This document shows, one piece after another, positions 32,229 through 43,217 of a stretch of DNA of 63,719 nucleotides (positions are counted from its first letter, which is position 1; every line of letters starts with the position of its first letter). Source of the DNA: Pseudovirgaria hyperparasitica (Eukaryota > Ascomycota > Dothideomycetes > Acrospermales > Acrospermaceae); assembly GCF_010093815.1 (NCBI RefSeq), contig NW_022985574.1:220656-284374 (forward strand). The letters are read 5' to 3'. Made by a program: the position numbers and the translations under genes. Below the pieces are notes generated by a model, which was given only the letters and a program-made list of their open reading frames with translations, ran no database searches and was not told the DNA's origin.

Positions 32229-33400
32229 ATGTCTCTTCCCCAGAACCCCGATCGCGACGGCGACGTCCCTATGGACGGAGCAACCGCTCCCCAAAGTACG
32301 GGACGCGCCCGTAACGCTCCGTCAATGAATGTTGACGTGCTTACCGCACTTCTCAGTGCTGATCCGGCCACGAGAGACCTCACTGGAGACGCTCGTACGA
32401 TGGCACTTATTAACATATGTACCAACCGACTCGAGTCTTCCCTACGTGCCTTCGGCCAGTCAACAGTGTTTACCAAGATGGACTTAACCACAGGATTCTG
32501 GCAAGTACGTATTAACAATGAAGACGTCCCGAAAACCGCTTTCAACACGGTCTACGGCAAATACGAGTTTAAGGTAATGCCGTTCGGTCTGTCAAGCGCA
32601 CCTGCCACATTCCAAAAGATGATGAACAGAGTCCTTCAACCTCTATTACACAAATCCGTGGTTGTGTACTTGGACGATATCATTATCTTTTCCGAAACCA
32701 TGGAAGAACATGTGAGAGTGCTGTCAAAAGTACTTGTCTTACTCCGCGAATATCGTTTGCTTGCCAATCCGGAGAAATTTAGCTTCGGCCAGGCTGAAGT
32801 TGACTTCTGCGGACACCACGTCTCGCAAGGACAACTTCGTCCTATGAAAGATAAGTTTCAGGCTATCCGCGAATGGCCGGAACCCACGAACGTTAGCGAA
32901 GTTCGACAGTTCCTTGGCCTAGCAAACTACTACCGAAGGTACATTAGGGGATTTACAAGCATCGCAGCACCTTTGACAGACCTTCTCAAAGAAGCAGACC
33001 CGCTCATCCGAAAGCAGAAGTACAGGCCCATCAGATGGACGCTGTCAACAGCGTTTGCCTTCAAAACCCTTAAGAATGCCCTATGTTCTGAGCCAGTCCT
33101 TGCTCAGCCAGAAGAAACGAAACCCTTCTGCATTGAAACGGACGCAAGCAACTACGCGATCGGCATGGTGATCTGCCAAGAAGATGCCGACAGCCAATCG
33201 CGTTTGACGGGAGAAATCTCAATGGCGCCGAGCTCAATTACCCAGTACACGAAAAAGAACTTCTTGCCTTCAAACACGCCCTACGAACTTGGGGATACTT
33301 GCTAGGAACGAAGAAGACCACGATCCTCACCGATCACCACAGCCTACAGTTCCTTAAGACCGCCAAGGACAAGGAGGCCGTGTATCCAAGGCAGTAGTAC
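32229..33400 (+). mobile_element. Ty3/gypsy remnant: gag start fused to RT palm
   Basis: One 358-codon frame (32229-33305). Residues 1-75 look like the start of a gypsy gag (MSLPQNPDRDGDVPMDG, then TNRLESSLRAFGQ). Without a break it continues at RT motif A, STVFTKMDLTTGFWQVRI, through GLSSAPATFQKMMN, the catalytic VVYLDDIIIF, and FLGLANYYRRYIRGF to the RNase H start CIETDASNYAIG. So the rest of gag, the protease and the RT fingers are deleted in frame. Near 33215 a shift moves RNase H to another frame (NYPVHEKELLAFKHAL, LTDHHSLQF) until about 33400, where the element ends at regulator-derived DNA. Few RIP-type stops, so younger than the hAT relic. No integrase or 3' LTR seen. Confidence 0.85.
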
Positions 33401-33457
33401 CTAACGCGATCAGTAGGAGGCCAGACTTTCAAGGCGAGATCTCCGCAATGCCGTCAA

Positions 33458-33780
33458 CTAAGGTTGACGAACTTCCTTGCGAGGGTTAAGGGCACCCCTA
33501 ATCGGATTATCTCCATGCGAAACTGCACCCAATGCAAGGACGAGCATGATGATTGCATTTGGTATGGTCCTTTTTGCCTTTAGAGGCTGAACATGGCTTC
33601 GTGCAGGCCGTGCGTAGATCGGGACTGTGGGCTTGCCCTCGTCAACATCCGTTCTCTGTCTTTTCTTCGGTCGACGATGGTCTAAGGGGTTCTCGGGAAC
33701 AGGGAGTGGAGATTTTGTACTGGCCAGAGGGTTCATTCTGTCGATGAATACGTCCACTTGTTTCTTCAGCCGCCCTAAGA
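33458..33780 (-). repeat. Regulator fragment, copy 2
   Basis: Corresponds to 3717-4020 of the Zn2Cys6 gene. The minus frame reads GRLKKQVDVFIDRMNPLAST, PLPVPENPLDHRRPKKRQRT and LVLALGAVSHGDNPIRGALN. Here the frame is open across the point where the 2.1-4.9 kb copy has a stop, so this copy preserves the older state there. It abuts the gypsy remnant on its left. Confidence 0.8.
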
Positions 33781-34000
33781 GGGGAACGAGGTTGGGGCGT
33801 GCATTAAGACTGCGCGGTGCAGGTGTTCGGAATGTATGACACCTCATCATCCCTTAGGAGATAGACAGGGGCGCAACATGTGCACTGTGCAGCGTCTTGA
33901 GCGCCCTTCCACATTACGGCTATTTTTAGTACCAGGAAGAAACATGGGCCGGACCACAACCAGTGCAGTGTATTTATGTCTGCTATCATTATGAGACACG
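33781..34000. repeat. Duplicated segment, pair of 57732-57943
   Basis: About 210 bp matching 57732-57943 in the same orientation, including GCGCCCTTCCACATTA, GGCTATTTTT and CATGGGCCGGACC. It has a 20-bp insertion relative to the other copy near 33865. In both copies it ends at ATTATGAGAC. Coding content not recognised. Confidence 0.8.
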
Positions 34001-34034
34001 AACGATCCTGCGAACAACAGTATCGCCCTGAAAG

Positions 34035-34304
34035 ATGCTGCGGAAAGCAACAGACATCGAGCGCATCATCTCCGAGATAGACTCCTGTCGAGAACAGCTG
34101 CATACGACGACCCTAGAGAGGCTGGTAGAGGAAAACATGAACTTGGCGCAGCAGATCCGCATGTATCGTACGTATTGCGACTCGATCCAGCGAGCATCAG
34201 ACATTGCAGTAGCTAGCATGGAACGATTGCAGAACGCTCACAGCTACTGCGGAGAACGGACTCGAATTCCTCGGCGTGAATCCATTAGATTTAGCTGGAT
34301 ATAA
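34035..34304 (+). CDS. Small coiled-coil hypothetical
   Basis: ATG at 34035; 89 codons. Residues 5-70 form a heptad-like helix (DIERIISEIDSCREQL, TLERLVEENMNLAQQIRMY). No family recognised. It may be the 5' exon of a truncated gene, since reading decays after residue 78. Confidence 0.35.
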   Translation: MLRKATDIERIISEIDSCREQLHTTTLERLVEENMNLAQQIRMYRTYCDSIQRASDIAVASMERLQNAHSYCGERTRIPRRESIRFSWI

Positions 34305-35556
34305 ATAAAAATCCATGTTACTGCCTGCCTTTAGTAAGTGCTAAAATGGAGAAGCAGCTTAACCAGACAGAAGACTAACCAAGGCGAGAAAAGAATACAT
34401 GTGGTGTCAGATCGTTGTTAGCAGGCATGATCATGGGAAGTGAGCATTCTTTCCATGCCAATGGACTCAACTTTTTATTAGACTGCCAAATATTACTAAA
34501 AGATTGACTAAAAGATAATCCCTTACGGAATTAAACTTGTAGCATAGAAAATTTACCTTAAAAGTATCGAAACTCATATGCTGAGCCATGCCCTTACTGA
34601 GCCATGCCCTTACTGAGCCATGCCCTTACTGAGCCATGATCTTACCGAGGCGTAGTCTTAGTTTACTAAAAATAGCCAACGAAGCAGTCTCTATCCAGCC
34701 TGGTCGGTCTATGTCGAATCCTCACTTTCGGTTGGAATGATACTACTTTTAGATTGCGCGATTGTATCTAAGCAATCGTCGTGCTGAGCTTTGAAGTAGG
34801 TTGAACATATAACCACACTCTTCTCGATACCAGTCCGCAAGCATGTGTCCTGTCGTCTGGATCTCCCCAACAACTCCTTCTCGTCGTGGGAGTAAGTGGA
34901 GAAGTTGTTTCGAGAGTCTTCGGTCCCACATATTTGGTCGTCACAGGCCTGCCGACCACGACAGCTGCGAATCGCTCCTAGAGCCACCAACATTTGAGAC
35001 TGCGAGCATCGCCCGCCAATACAACAGAGCTCTCAAGGTAGACACCCGGATCAATCGCAAGGCTGTGGCAGATCAAGATGAAGAACACGGTATGGGCAGA
35101 CACTATCAAATATGAGGAGAGCTTCAAAAGTGAGGTCACTCTGACCGCCTTGCACTCTTTCACGCTGCGATAAGAACGGGGAGCATCAGTATGGTGTAGA
35201 CAGAGTACATTTTGCTCACACAGGTATCCTGTTCGAGCTAACACACATTCTTTTGAAGCTTGACATTAGAGGCCGAGTTATACACGTGTGACTTGTCGAT
35301 ACATGATACTATTCCTCATCGTATGCTCAGGAGCCTCCATACTTAGACACACGTCATAATGACTGTGTTCTTCAGAGGTCTGTCTCTTGATGGAAGAGAG
35401 CGAGCCTATTGACCTGGCGTTTTCGCTGGGCCACTTGGCCTCGCGGGTGATTCTGCAAGAGCTTTTGCGTGACATACGATCCACGTAATGAACCAGTCTT
35501 GGCACATTGAATGAATAGCACACCCTAGACGTACATTTGCCACAACGAGGATAGCT
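34305..35556. other. Mostly unassigned, contains minisatellite
   Basis: Apart from the tandem repeat at 34582-34661, only short opposing frames (for example 34709-34993 minus and 34843-35115 plus) are seen, with no conserved look. Confidence 0.3.
34582..34661. repeat. Minisatellite, 16-bp unit x 5
   Basis: Units of CTGAGCCATGCCCTTA: three identical, then two diverged. Shares the CTGAGCC..CTTA core with 44879-44961. Confidence 0.9.
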
Positions 35557-36042
35557 CTACAAAAATCCACCAAGTGTGAGCGACGTAGGTCGAGAAGTAG
35601 GTTTTGACCTAAGGCGTGGCGGCTCCGGCAAAAACGACTTGGCCATTTTTGCTATAGCCCGACTCTTCCTCCTAATCATAACCTTCTCGTTGCTAAGTCG
35701 AGGTGGGGTTGCAAAGCTGGCTCTCGCGAGCTTGGTGCCGGCGCTGGCTGTCTCCAGGTCTTCCAGGAGGACATTTCTTGCAGTTGGGCGCAGAAGCTAG
35801 ATATGTTGCATTAGTCGACTCTATTAGATTAAGAACGCTCAAACACGACTTACCAAGGTCTCTAAGTCTGCCGGAGGAAAGTCTCTCCGCGAGCGGTAGC
35901 TATAGAGCTCTTTAGTGGTTGGGCTCATCACGAACAGCGCTACGTCGCTACCAAGTTTGGCATACGCGTGGACTTTGCTTTCCAGGCCATGAAGTCTTCT
36001 TCTTAGCTGCTTTTTGGGGTTCTTCACGTCTTTCAGGGCCAT
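35557..36042 (-). CDS. MADS-like small fungal protein (two exons)
   Basis: Exon 1 36042-35854 and exon 2 35796-35557, 142 aa, joined over a 57-bp intron (GTAAGT..TCTAG) in phase 0. Exon 1 has a basic helix and then YAKLGSDVALFVMSPTTKEL and YSYRS..DFPP, the pattern of a MADS/SRF-type domain (basic helix, hydrophobic strand with DVAL, aromatic strand, then WPP or FPP) seen in many small fungal proteins. Exon 2 is basic and Ser/Pro-rich (PTARNVLLEDLETASAG, RRKSRAIAKMAKS), with no domain. No frame breaks. Likely a nuclear DNA-binding-like protein of unknown role; the MADS assignment is from motif shape only. Confidence 0.55.
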
Positions 36043-36394
36043 GTTTGCATCTGTTACCCGGCTCGAAGTGGGCAGCGTTCGCTTTTTAGTCCAAGGGGAC
36101 GTCTAAATATATCGACTGCGGTCCTAATATCGGCCTGTAAGGTACTGCTTCGCCCCCCGCCCCGCCGCTCTTTATCCTGCGCATGAGGTAGCCCTCGCTC
36201 TAAAAATAGTATAGATATGTACAGCCCAACGTTACTCTTCCTTATAAAATTGATAGAAGCAACACCAACCACTCCGTATGGGATGTTCTAACATGCCGCA
36301 AGATGTCTCAATACTGTTCGGCCCGCTCTTTCTATGTTCTGTGTTCGATTGTATGGTATATTCTTCTCTATTTCTCTTACTGCTTCTCCAGTGT

Positions 36395-37745
36395 GGAATG
36401 GCTCTCATCCTTCGATTCCGACACGCAGCGACCAGTCAGCTGAAAAAGGTGCAGCCAATGCTTAATATGTCACTTAATATTATTACACCTGTGAAGACAC
36501 GATGGAATAGCCATATCTCCGCGATTAAGAGAGCAATTGAGCTTAGAGAAGCCCTCCACCAATTCTCCCAGTACTATATTACCCAGGTTGTACAACGTGA
36601 GAGAGCAAAAGAGGTGGAGATGAAGCGTAAGGAAGCTACGCGCGTTAGGATAGCCCGTGAGAGAAACAAGTACACTCAATCAAGCTACCAACCTGGTGGT
36701 TCAAGGAAGCGTTCAAGACGCGCGCTCGAGACTTAGGCTGCTGATGAAGATGAGGTGATGACAATTGAGTCTATAACTCCACTAGTCAAGACTCATACGA
36801 AGAGAGTCAATACTCGGAATCAGGAGCCTCTATTTATCCAGACTAGTAACCTTACTAACTACGACAAGGACGTCATAGGATAATATCTCGAGTTACTTCT
36901 ACCACTCCGAGTTACTACTCGTCGCCTAGAGGGTCGTAAGCCTAATAGTAAGTTCGGGGCTATCTAGCAAGTTATCCCTATTATTACCTATCTGATGGAG
37001 CACTTTGAGAGGCTCAAAATACGGCATATGGTACCTAATTCGGTAAATGAAGACGAGATAACAGCGGAGACGCTCGCTGACGGTGATCACATGATTATTA
37101 CTATCAATAATGGTTGGTCAAAGATGAACAAATACTTCATCGCACTCAACGAGTCTCCTGCGTACTACGCCGCTATAAACCTTCATCCAAACCTTAAAAC
37201 GTTCTGTCGAAGCGCGTGGGACGACTACGAGGACTCCGAGTCTATCTTCAGGCAATACTAGTAGTAGCACAAGAAACAGATAGGCGAAGAGATGTCTATA
37301 CAGACTTCGACGACGACGAATACAATATCAAGAGTGGTATATCCCGACTCTACTACCACGGATATCGATAGTTTCATTTCTTAGCACTCTGAACTACCAG
37401 AAGAAGTACAATATAAAGTCATTAAGGATGAGCTTATCCGCTAGCGACGTGAACCTCCCGTCGGCCACGATAGCAAATAGGCTAACGCGCCAATAGCCTT
37501 CTGGATAGCTCGTTAGGATGACTATCCTTAACTTAGTTAACTAGCGATAGACGTCTTGAGTATCCCAGCCTTAAGTTACGAGTGTGAGCGTGCTTTTAGT
37601 AAGGCTAGAGATATAATTACTACTCGCCGAGCAAAGCTTCATCCTATAATAGTTCGGCTAGCACTCTGCTTAAAGTCGTGGGTAGGTAAAGGACTTATTA
37701 ATTTATAGTCTACCTGAGTCATAAGGCCAATAATGTAAAAGTCAC
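36395..37745 (+). mobile_element. hAT transposase relic, RIP-mutated
   Basis: One frame can be followed from 36395 to about 37700 through at least twelve stops. It shows VKTRWNSHISAIKRAIELRE near 36490, a Lys/Arg-rich stretch, YLMEHFERLKI and YYAAINLHPNLKTF, then the C-terminal hAT dimerisation domain with APIAFWIAR..DDYP and IPALSYECERAFSKARDIIT, ending LHPIIVRLALCLKSW. Every stop I find after 36734 is TAG or TAA, none TGA, and those I can compare fall where Gln is expected, i.e. C-to-T at CpA. The N-terminal BED finger and RNase H start are missing, and I could not find inverted ends. Confidence 0.85.
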
Positions 37746-37992
37746 GGATTTGGGCTATTTCCTCGGATTTTGACTCAAAGTCGTATATGAGCGACTATAT
37801 ATACCATTCTAATAGACATATTCATCTCTCGGTCTCCCTATCTCCTTCCTATTCGGGTAATTATTATACACTTAACTTAATTTAACACAAGCAATCTCAA
37901 TCCCTTGGCGTAGATTCCAAGCTCAATCCGTACTTTTAGGGTGACTAATCATACAATCCTAATCTAGGACCTCAGATTGTATCCGATTGTAG

Positions 37993-38560
37993 ATGGTCAT
38001 GTCTGTGGGTGGGCTTGGCTGCGATACGTTTGCCCTGGAAGACAACCAAGGAGCAGATACCTTTCAATCCGGCTCCATGACTTTCGGAATGAAGAACACG
38101 TTAGACGTCCCTCAGAGCTTCTCTGTGCCGGATGGTGGTCGCTGCGGCCCTGGTACTGGAGCCAAATGTAGTCCGGGCTTCTGCTGCTCCAGCGAGGGCT
38201 GGTGGTGTGTACGACGCCGTTTTTAATGCTCTAGAGAACTAACTCAAGTTCTAGTGGCGACACTCCCGAGCACTGTGGCTATGGTAGATGCAATCCTCCA
38301 TATAGCGGCTCCGACAGCTGCCAAGGTCCTGACCTCTGGAAATCCTGGAAAGCCGCGCTCGCGGATCCTATAGACGACAGTCATGCTGGTGGATACACCT
38401 ACTTTGATCCGACTGATGCTCTATTCTGGACGTGGGACCCAATAAAGTATGTGCAGCTAAAGATAGATCTCATAGTAAAAGACAAATGCTTAGGTGGCGC
38501 GATGGCGTGGAGTTTTGGAGAAGAGAATGCAAGTCTACCGGACCATATCTCGGCCCTAAG
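37993..38560 (+). pseudogene. GH18 chitinase with CBM18 (hevein) module, 3' relic
   Basis: First frame (37993-38226): QSGSMTFGMKN and a hevein-like chitin-binding start CGPGTGAKCSPGFCCSSEGW. After a break the next piece (from about 38250) reads GDTPEHCGYGRCNPPYSGSD, then HAGGYTYFDPTDALFWTWD and KDKCLGGAMAWSFGEENASL, which is the end of a GH18 TIM barrel as in fungal killer-toxin-like secreted chitinases. Frame changes near 38200. The catalytic DxxDxDxE part is absent. After about 38560 the frame goes on with unrelated residues to 38750. Confidence 0.68.
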
Positions 38561-38750
38561 CACGGGAATTCAAACCATCGATCTAACAGGCTGCAAACGA
38601 CTGACGATCGCCTTCCCCGTCGAAAGAGTCCCCGCCAGATGGTGGAATCGTAAACTTGGTGGTTACCCTAACAGCAGATTTTACGCCGCCTCCTGTAGTC
38701 ACGATCGTAACTTTGCATCGTTGGGCCCTGATTCCCCCAGACATTATTGA

Positions 38751-39287
38751 AAGTCACATGGAATAGAAATGACGTGTTTTGATAGCTAGATCTTGGCGTG
38801 TGCGGAGCAAGCTACTCATAGGCCCATCAGAAGCGGCTTGCAGCTAATACATGCGGATGCTCTCGAATGAGAAAACCCCGCAGATTCGCGGTACTTGTCT
38901 GCAGTATTCTATCCTCGTATCTGTATCCAGTCAAAAATCAGGCAGTTACTGACAAGGACCCTCACCGCTATTGTTGGTTCCTATTACGAATTCCATGAAC
39001 TATATATGTTGCCTGCTGACTTTAGTATGAACATTGTCCAAGCCATATCCCAAACTACAATTTTTGTTCTTGGAGGTTGTCTAGCATAGATCATTGGCTA
39101 CGACAAATAGCTCTAATCAATCAATTATCGGCACTTTGATACATTCTTCGAACTTTTGCTACTCAAGAGCATTCCTATTAATGTGGAGTGGTTTTGGTCA
39201 GTTGGATCTCAAGAAGTGTGATCTCTTTCGCTCACAGGGATATCTCGAAGCCTTGTCCATCGACGCTCTCCATTTTTTAACTCTATT
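38751..39287. other. Upstream of collagen-like gene
   Basis: Short frames, none convincing. This stretch should contain the promoter and 5' UTR of the gene starting at 39288. Confidence 0.3.
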
Positions 39288-39884
39288 ATGCTTCAATCAC
39301 GCGACAATACCTCCGACTCAGCAAAGATAGGCGTCATAATTACTTTCAGTCTTGTCTTCGGCATACTGATTTTGGTGTTATGCTGCGTATCTCAAAAATC
39401 TAAAAATGTGTACCACTCGGATGTTGAAAGCATCTCAATCATTCCGATGAGGAGACTCCGTATAATTCGCGGCGCAGCTGGCGCTGATGGGGCCCCTGGT
39501 CCTCCAGGACCTCAGGCTAGACCTGGCACATGTGGTCCACAAGGGATACCTGGACCTCAGGGAGTACCCGGACCTAATGGAATGCCTGGACCTCAAGGAA
39601 TGCTTGGACCTCAGGGGGTACCCGGAGCTCAAGGGATATCTGGGCGTCAAGGACCAGCTGGCGAGCGTGGTGAAACGGGATCGCCAGGACGTGACGGCTT
39701 AGCAGGTAGGTCCGGGTCGCCCGGTCTAGAGGGTCAAAGGGGTAGAGATGGCAGAGATGGCAAAGACGGTAGAGATGGTAGAGATGGAAGGGATGGCATA
39801 CCTGGTGCACAAGATGAACAGGGACCCCAGGGTACACAGGGACTTCCAGGAGAGCCAACTTCTCCTCCTCAAGTTCCTGCTTAG
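39288..39884 (+). CDS. Membrane-anchored collagen-like protein
   Basis: 198 aa. Residues 1-12 polar, 13-34 a single hydrophobic helix ([20 protein letters not shown]), a basic linker with PMRRLRIIR to about residue 61, then about 43 Gly-X-Y triplets to residue 192, and a short Pro-rich end. Pro is frequent in X or Y ([16 protein letters not shown]) and the second half has charged triplets ([12 protein letters not shown]). Two interruptions: Gly to Ala at ARP and Gly to Asp at DEQ. The layout predicts a type II single-pass protein with the triple helix outside the cell, like fungal collagen-like surface proteins. Minus-strand frames over the repeat are shadows. No cysteine knot; one Cys (GTC) within the repeat might link chains. 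The start could lie in an upstream exon. Confidence 0.8.
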   Translation: MLQSRDNTSDSAKIGVIITFSLVFGILILVLCCVSQKSKNVYHSDVESISIIPMRRLRIIRGAAGADGAPGPPGPQARPGTCGPQGIPGPQGVPGPNGMPGPQGMLGPQGVPGAQGISGRQGPAGERGETGSPGRDGLAGRSGSPGLEGQRGRDGRDGKDGRDGRDGRDGIPGAQDEQGPQGTQGLPGEPTSPPQVPA

Positions 39885-41639
39885 ATCCGCAGATTGGGAC
39901 GCGTATTGGGCGGGGTCAACAGAGCGTTAATGTAATTTTGACAGGCTAAGTTGCGAGCAGGCTGCATGTAGAGTACCACAAATGACGAAGACACCTGTAT
40001 ATGCGGTTATGCAGTTGCCTCACTTCCAAATCTCAAGCGCCGTGGGGAAATGCCCACCTTGACGGGAAATGATGCTACCTAATCATGCATCAAAGAGATG
40101 ACGTGGCATCTGACAGTACGTCAATTCAATTGTCTGGGCGAAGAGAACAATAGATCACCTTACAAGCGAACATCCGCGCCATTTCCGTCGATCTTGAAAT
40201 CGTATATTGTTGTTCGTCAAATTGCAGGGCGAGCGCATGATAGTGGATTGGGTTTGATAAAGATTTAAGCTTGATCTAGTTCATATCCTGTACCATATCA
40301 ATGGCTCCAGAGACTATAGCGGTGTGGGAGATGGATCACAGCCGTTCTTGAGCTCGACGAGGCCGAGAGGACCAGTGATACTTGATGTTGGCCTTCAATG
40401 ACGAGGAGTTCCTCCACTTGCTCATCCACATCCCACACGGTTTGTGCCCCCACTTTCGATGATAGGCGCCTTTGCCTTCACACGAAGAACAGTAAACCTG
40501 CTACTGCTTGATGTGCCCATGTGACAGGTATGCATCCACATTCAGCCCAAGCTATGTTCCCGAGCCTATTCGCCACAGAATCACAGCATCTCGCATCCGC
40601 CCCTGATCCTTACCATCTCTTGAACCAAATTTTGTACGTAATGGCAATACGATGCTCACAACCTCGGATACATGGAAGAATGGAGTGCAGATGAACATTG
40701 CCGCCAGCGAAGGTTGGAGGTGGAAGCTCTCATCTTGCATTTTCTCAGTGGTCGCATTATTTGGAAAGCCGTCATGGGCGAAGCATCGATAAGAAAGTGA
40801 GGAGGACGTCGTATTTGCTGGCAAAGAGTTGTCGATCATATTCGTCAGAGGATGGCCTGTAATTATTCATCAGGCTGAGCTGAAAGAGGTGTTAAGACGT
40901 GCACTGCCAAGAGGAAAGACGGGAAATATGGTTGCTAGCGACACATCTCAACAGACTGCACTGAGTAAACATCGCAGCTGCTGATTGGTGGTTACCAGTT
41001 CCGTGCAGGTTGTAGTAAGCTAAGCTGTGGTAGATTTAAAGAGGTGGGCTGGCAATGTAAGGGACCAGCTGAGGTGGAGTAAGGCAATGGTGAAGTAGCC
41101 TTGCGTAGGTACCTTACCATGTTTAATGGGACACGTAAGCATCTCAAGAATATAAGCGGAGGCGATGGACCGCACTCGCAGACAAATTATGCTTATAAAA
41201 TATAGAATTCTTCTGATAAGGTAGAGGAAAGAGAGCCTTTGCGGGACGATTGTCTCATGTCTTTCTTTGTAAGGGAACGACTGGCCGTGCCGATGCGCTG
41301 TATCTTCTGACTGCAGGCTCTAGCGCGTGCAAATAATGGACCTCCCGCTCCCCCGCTCCCCCGCTGCCTCGATATCACGTACATGAATGGTCTTAACTCT
41401 GCATCAGCTGGATGGAAGGAGGCGCTTCCTAATTGATCGCGTAAATAGGCCCTTTATTCTACTGAAAGTCAATATCTGTTTTCCAGCCAGTCCTCATAAC
41501 CCTTTGGCAGTCTCCTCCTGTGACGTCTTGGCCACCTTTCTACATCCCACCACTGTGATTTACTGGAAAGAAATTCGCTATTCGACAAAAGTGAGAAGGT
41601 ACTTTGCGAGTCTACAATATAACAGAACAAAAAAGGGCG
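39885..41639. other. No supported gene
   Basis: A frame of 95 codons at 40552-40839 (minus) and several shorter ones lack conserved features. A CCGCTCC triplication lies at about 41343-41366. The end of this stretch (41591-41625, GTGAGA..AACAG) may be a 5' intron of the next gene. Confidence 0.3.
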
Positions 41640-42635
41640 ATGACATTTCCCAATAATTATTCATATGATCACCAAATTCCCCCAGTTTTAACTGATCCGC
41701 GATGCATTGCTCCAGTCAAAGGGCCGAAGCGTTGTGGCGGCAATATCAGCACGAATGATCTTGAAGAAAGCCAGAAGCTAGGCAAAGTGATCGAGACTAT
41801 GGGTCAGGATAAGAGAAAATCCGTTCTGAAAGATATCATTCTGCTTCATGTTTGTAAAAACACCCATCGCCAGAAACTTGAAGAAGAGAGCGAATGTTTG
41901 GGCAGACTCGTACAGAAATACGATGCGTCACTCCTACCAGAACTTTCAGGCCCAAAGTCGCTCATCAAAGAATCTATCGTAACCGATCCTCAACTATTTA
42001 TACCACGGTTCGGTCCATGTTCGTCAGATCTATCAAATACGGTCAAAGAAGTTCTTCGGAAGCAGATAAATCCAAATCAGGCTAAGTCAGGAACGGTCTA
42101 TGTGTTTGCTTGCCCATCTGCTCCGGGATATGTGAAGATCGGATATGTCAAAGAATCTATAAAGAAAAGAATGGCAAAGTGGAATAAATGCCATCCTCAG
42201 GCTAGCCTACTGTATGAAGAAGCTTTCGCATTCCCAGAGCGTATGGAGAAGTTGATCCATCTCGAGCTGGCTTCTCAAAGACGTTGTCTCCTAGGATGCA
42301 AATCGTGCGGAAAAGATCATATCGAATGGTTTCAAGTATCAATCGAGGAGGTTCGTCGGTTGATTCAAGACTGGAAGTTGATCACACAAGAATCTGAACT
42401 GTACAGTCGTGATGGGCGCTTGTCGAGCTATTGGATCGAAAGGCTTGCGGTTAGTGGTAAGTTTATAACTGCCAAAGGACTTTTGCGCGTTTCAAAAATA
42501 GATTTGATGACGTCGAACCCTGTGCTGGCCTATTTTGAAGACTCTGCCATCTTCGATACCTGGCAAAGTCCTGACTCGAGGAAGAATGAAGATATCTTGG
42601 CAGAATCATTCGCGAAGCTGGGACTTGCAGGCTAA
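41640..42635 (+). CDS. T5orf172/GIY-YIG-like domain protein
   Basis: 331 aa from the ATG at 41640; the frame is open further 5', but only non-ATG codons lie there. The N-terminal third has a Cys/His cluster (RCIAPVKGPKRCGG..LLHVCKNTH) as in fungal members. Residues about 155-260 carry the T5orf172 (DUF1766, GIY-YIG superfamily) core: GTVYVFACPSAPGYVKIGYV, KRMAKWNKCHPQ, AFPERMEKLIHLELASQRR and HIEWFQVSIEEVRRLI, where GTVYVF..VKIG replaces GIY..YIG. The family binds DNA and may act as a nuclease; in fungi the role is unknown. No breaks, good codon use, so likely functional. Very common as an expanded family in Pezizomycotina accessory regions. Confidence 0.85.
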   Translation: MTFPNNYSYDHQIPPVLTDPRCIAPVKGPKRCGGNISTNDLEESQKLGKVIETMGQDKRKSVLKDIILLHVCKNTHRQKLEEESECLGRLVQKYDASLLPELSGPKSLIKESIVTDPQLFIPRFGPCSSDLSNTVKEVLRKQINPNQAKSGTVYVFACPSAPGYVKIGYVKESIKKRMAKWNKCHPQASLLYEEAFAFPERMEKLIHLELASQRRCLLGCKSCGKDHIEWFQVSIEEVRRLIQDWKLITQESELYSRDGRLSSYWIERLAVSGKFITAKGLLRVSKIDLMTSNPVLAYFEDSAIFDTWQSPDSRKNEDILAESFAKLGLAG

Positions 42636-43217
42636 CAGGCAGCCCAGTGGAGTAGAGAGGGGTGCGATCAAGATATGCAACCCCGTGATTCAGGAAAAGT
42701 TGCTGAAAGGGATTGTGATGATCAGACCAGATATGTGAGATGCGTAGTGGTGTGGCGCGAAGTGGTCTGCGCGTTGACGATGAAATATGTAGTTAACAGT
42801 CGTTTGTACGTATAACATGGAACTAAAGGGCTGATCCTTTCTGAGATGTCACTCAGCAACTTCGAATGGCACTTGCTGAGGAGTCCCCTACTGAGGAAAG
42901 ACCATGCGATGGCGATATACACAGTAAGATCGGCGAGAGTATGAGCGTCAGGGTGATGCGTCTCTTAAAATCCACTGGAAAGCTCGCTTAGCCGATTTCA
43001 GAAGAAGAGGGCTCGAGCAATATACTAGATAAAGGAATGTAGAGCTTGCCACCGTCTTCGATAGACTTTTAACAATCCCCGGTCTGTGGCCTGGGATGAG
43101 ATTAAGCGTTATCCTAGATCTTATTAGCATGAAATGTGATGAAGTGAGGTTTCCAATGGAACCACCAGACGTGATCATATACAATCCGTTGGCAGCGCAC
43201 AAACGGCCACAGGCAAC
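42636..43217. other. Intergenic or lost 5' exon
   Basis: No clear gene. The 3' part (about 43130-43217) reads in frame with the membrane protein that follows, but an ATG and first membrane segment are not found. Confidence 0.3.

Noticed and set aside
34582-34661. CRISPR-like regular repeats
   Set aside because: Units are directly adjacent with no unique spacers, and the context is eukaryotic. It is a minisatellite.
39435-39858. Minus- and other-frame ORFs over the collagen repeat
   Set aside because: Shadows of the Gly-X-Y repeat; the 198-codon plus frame explains the periodicity.
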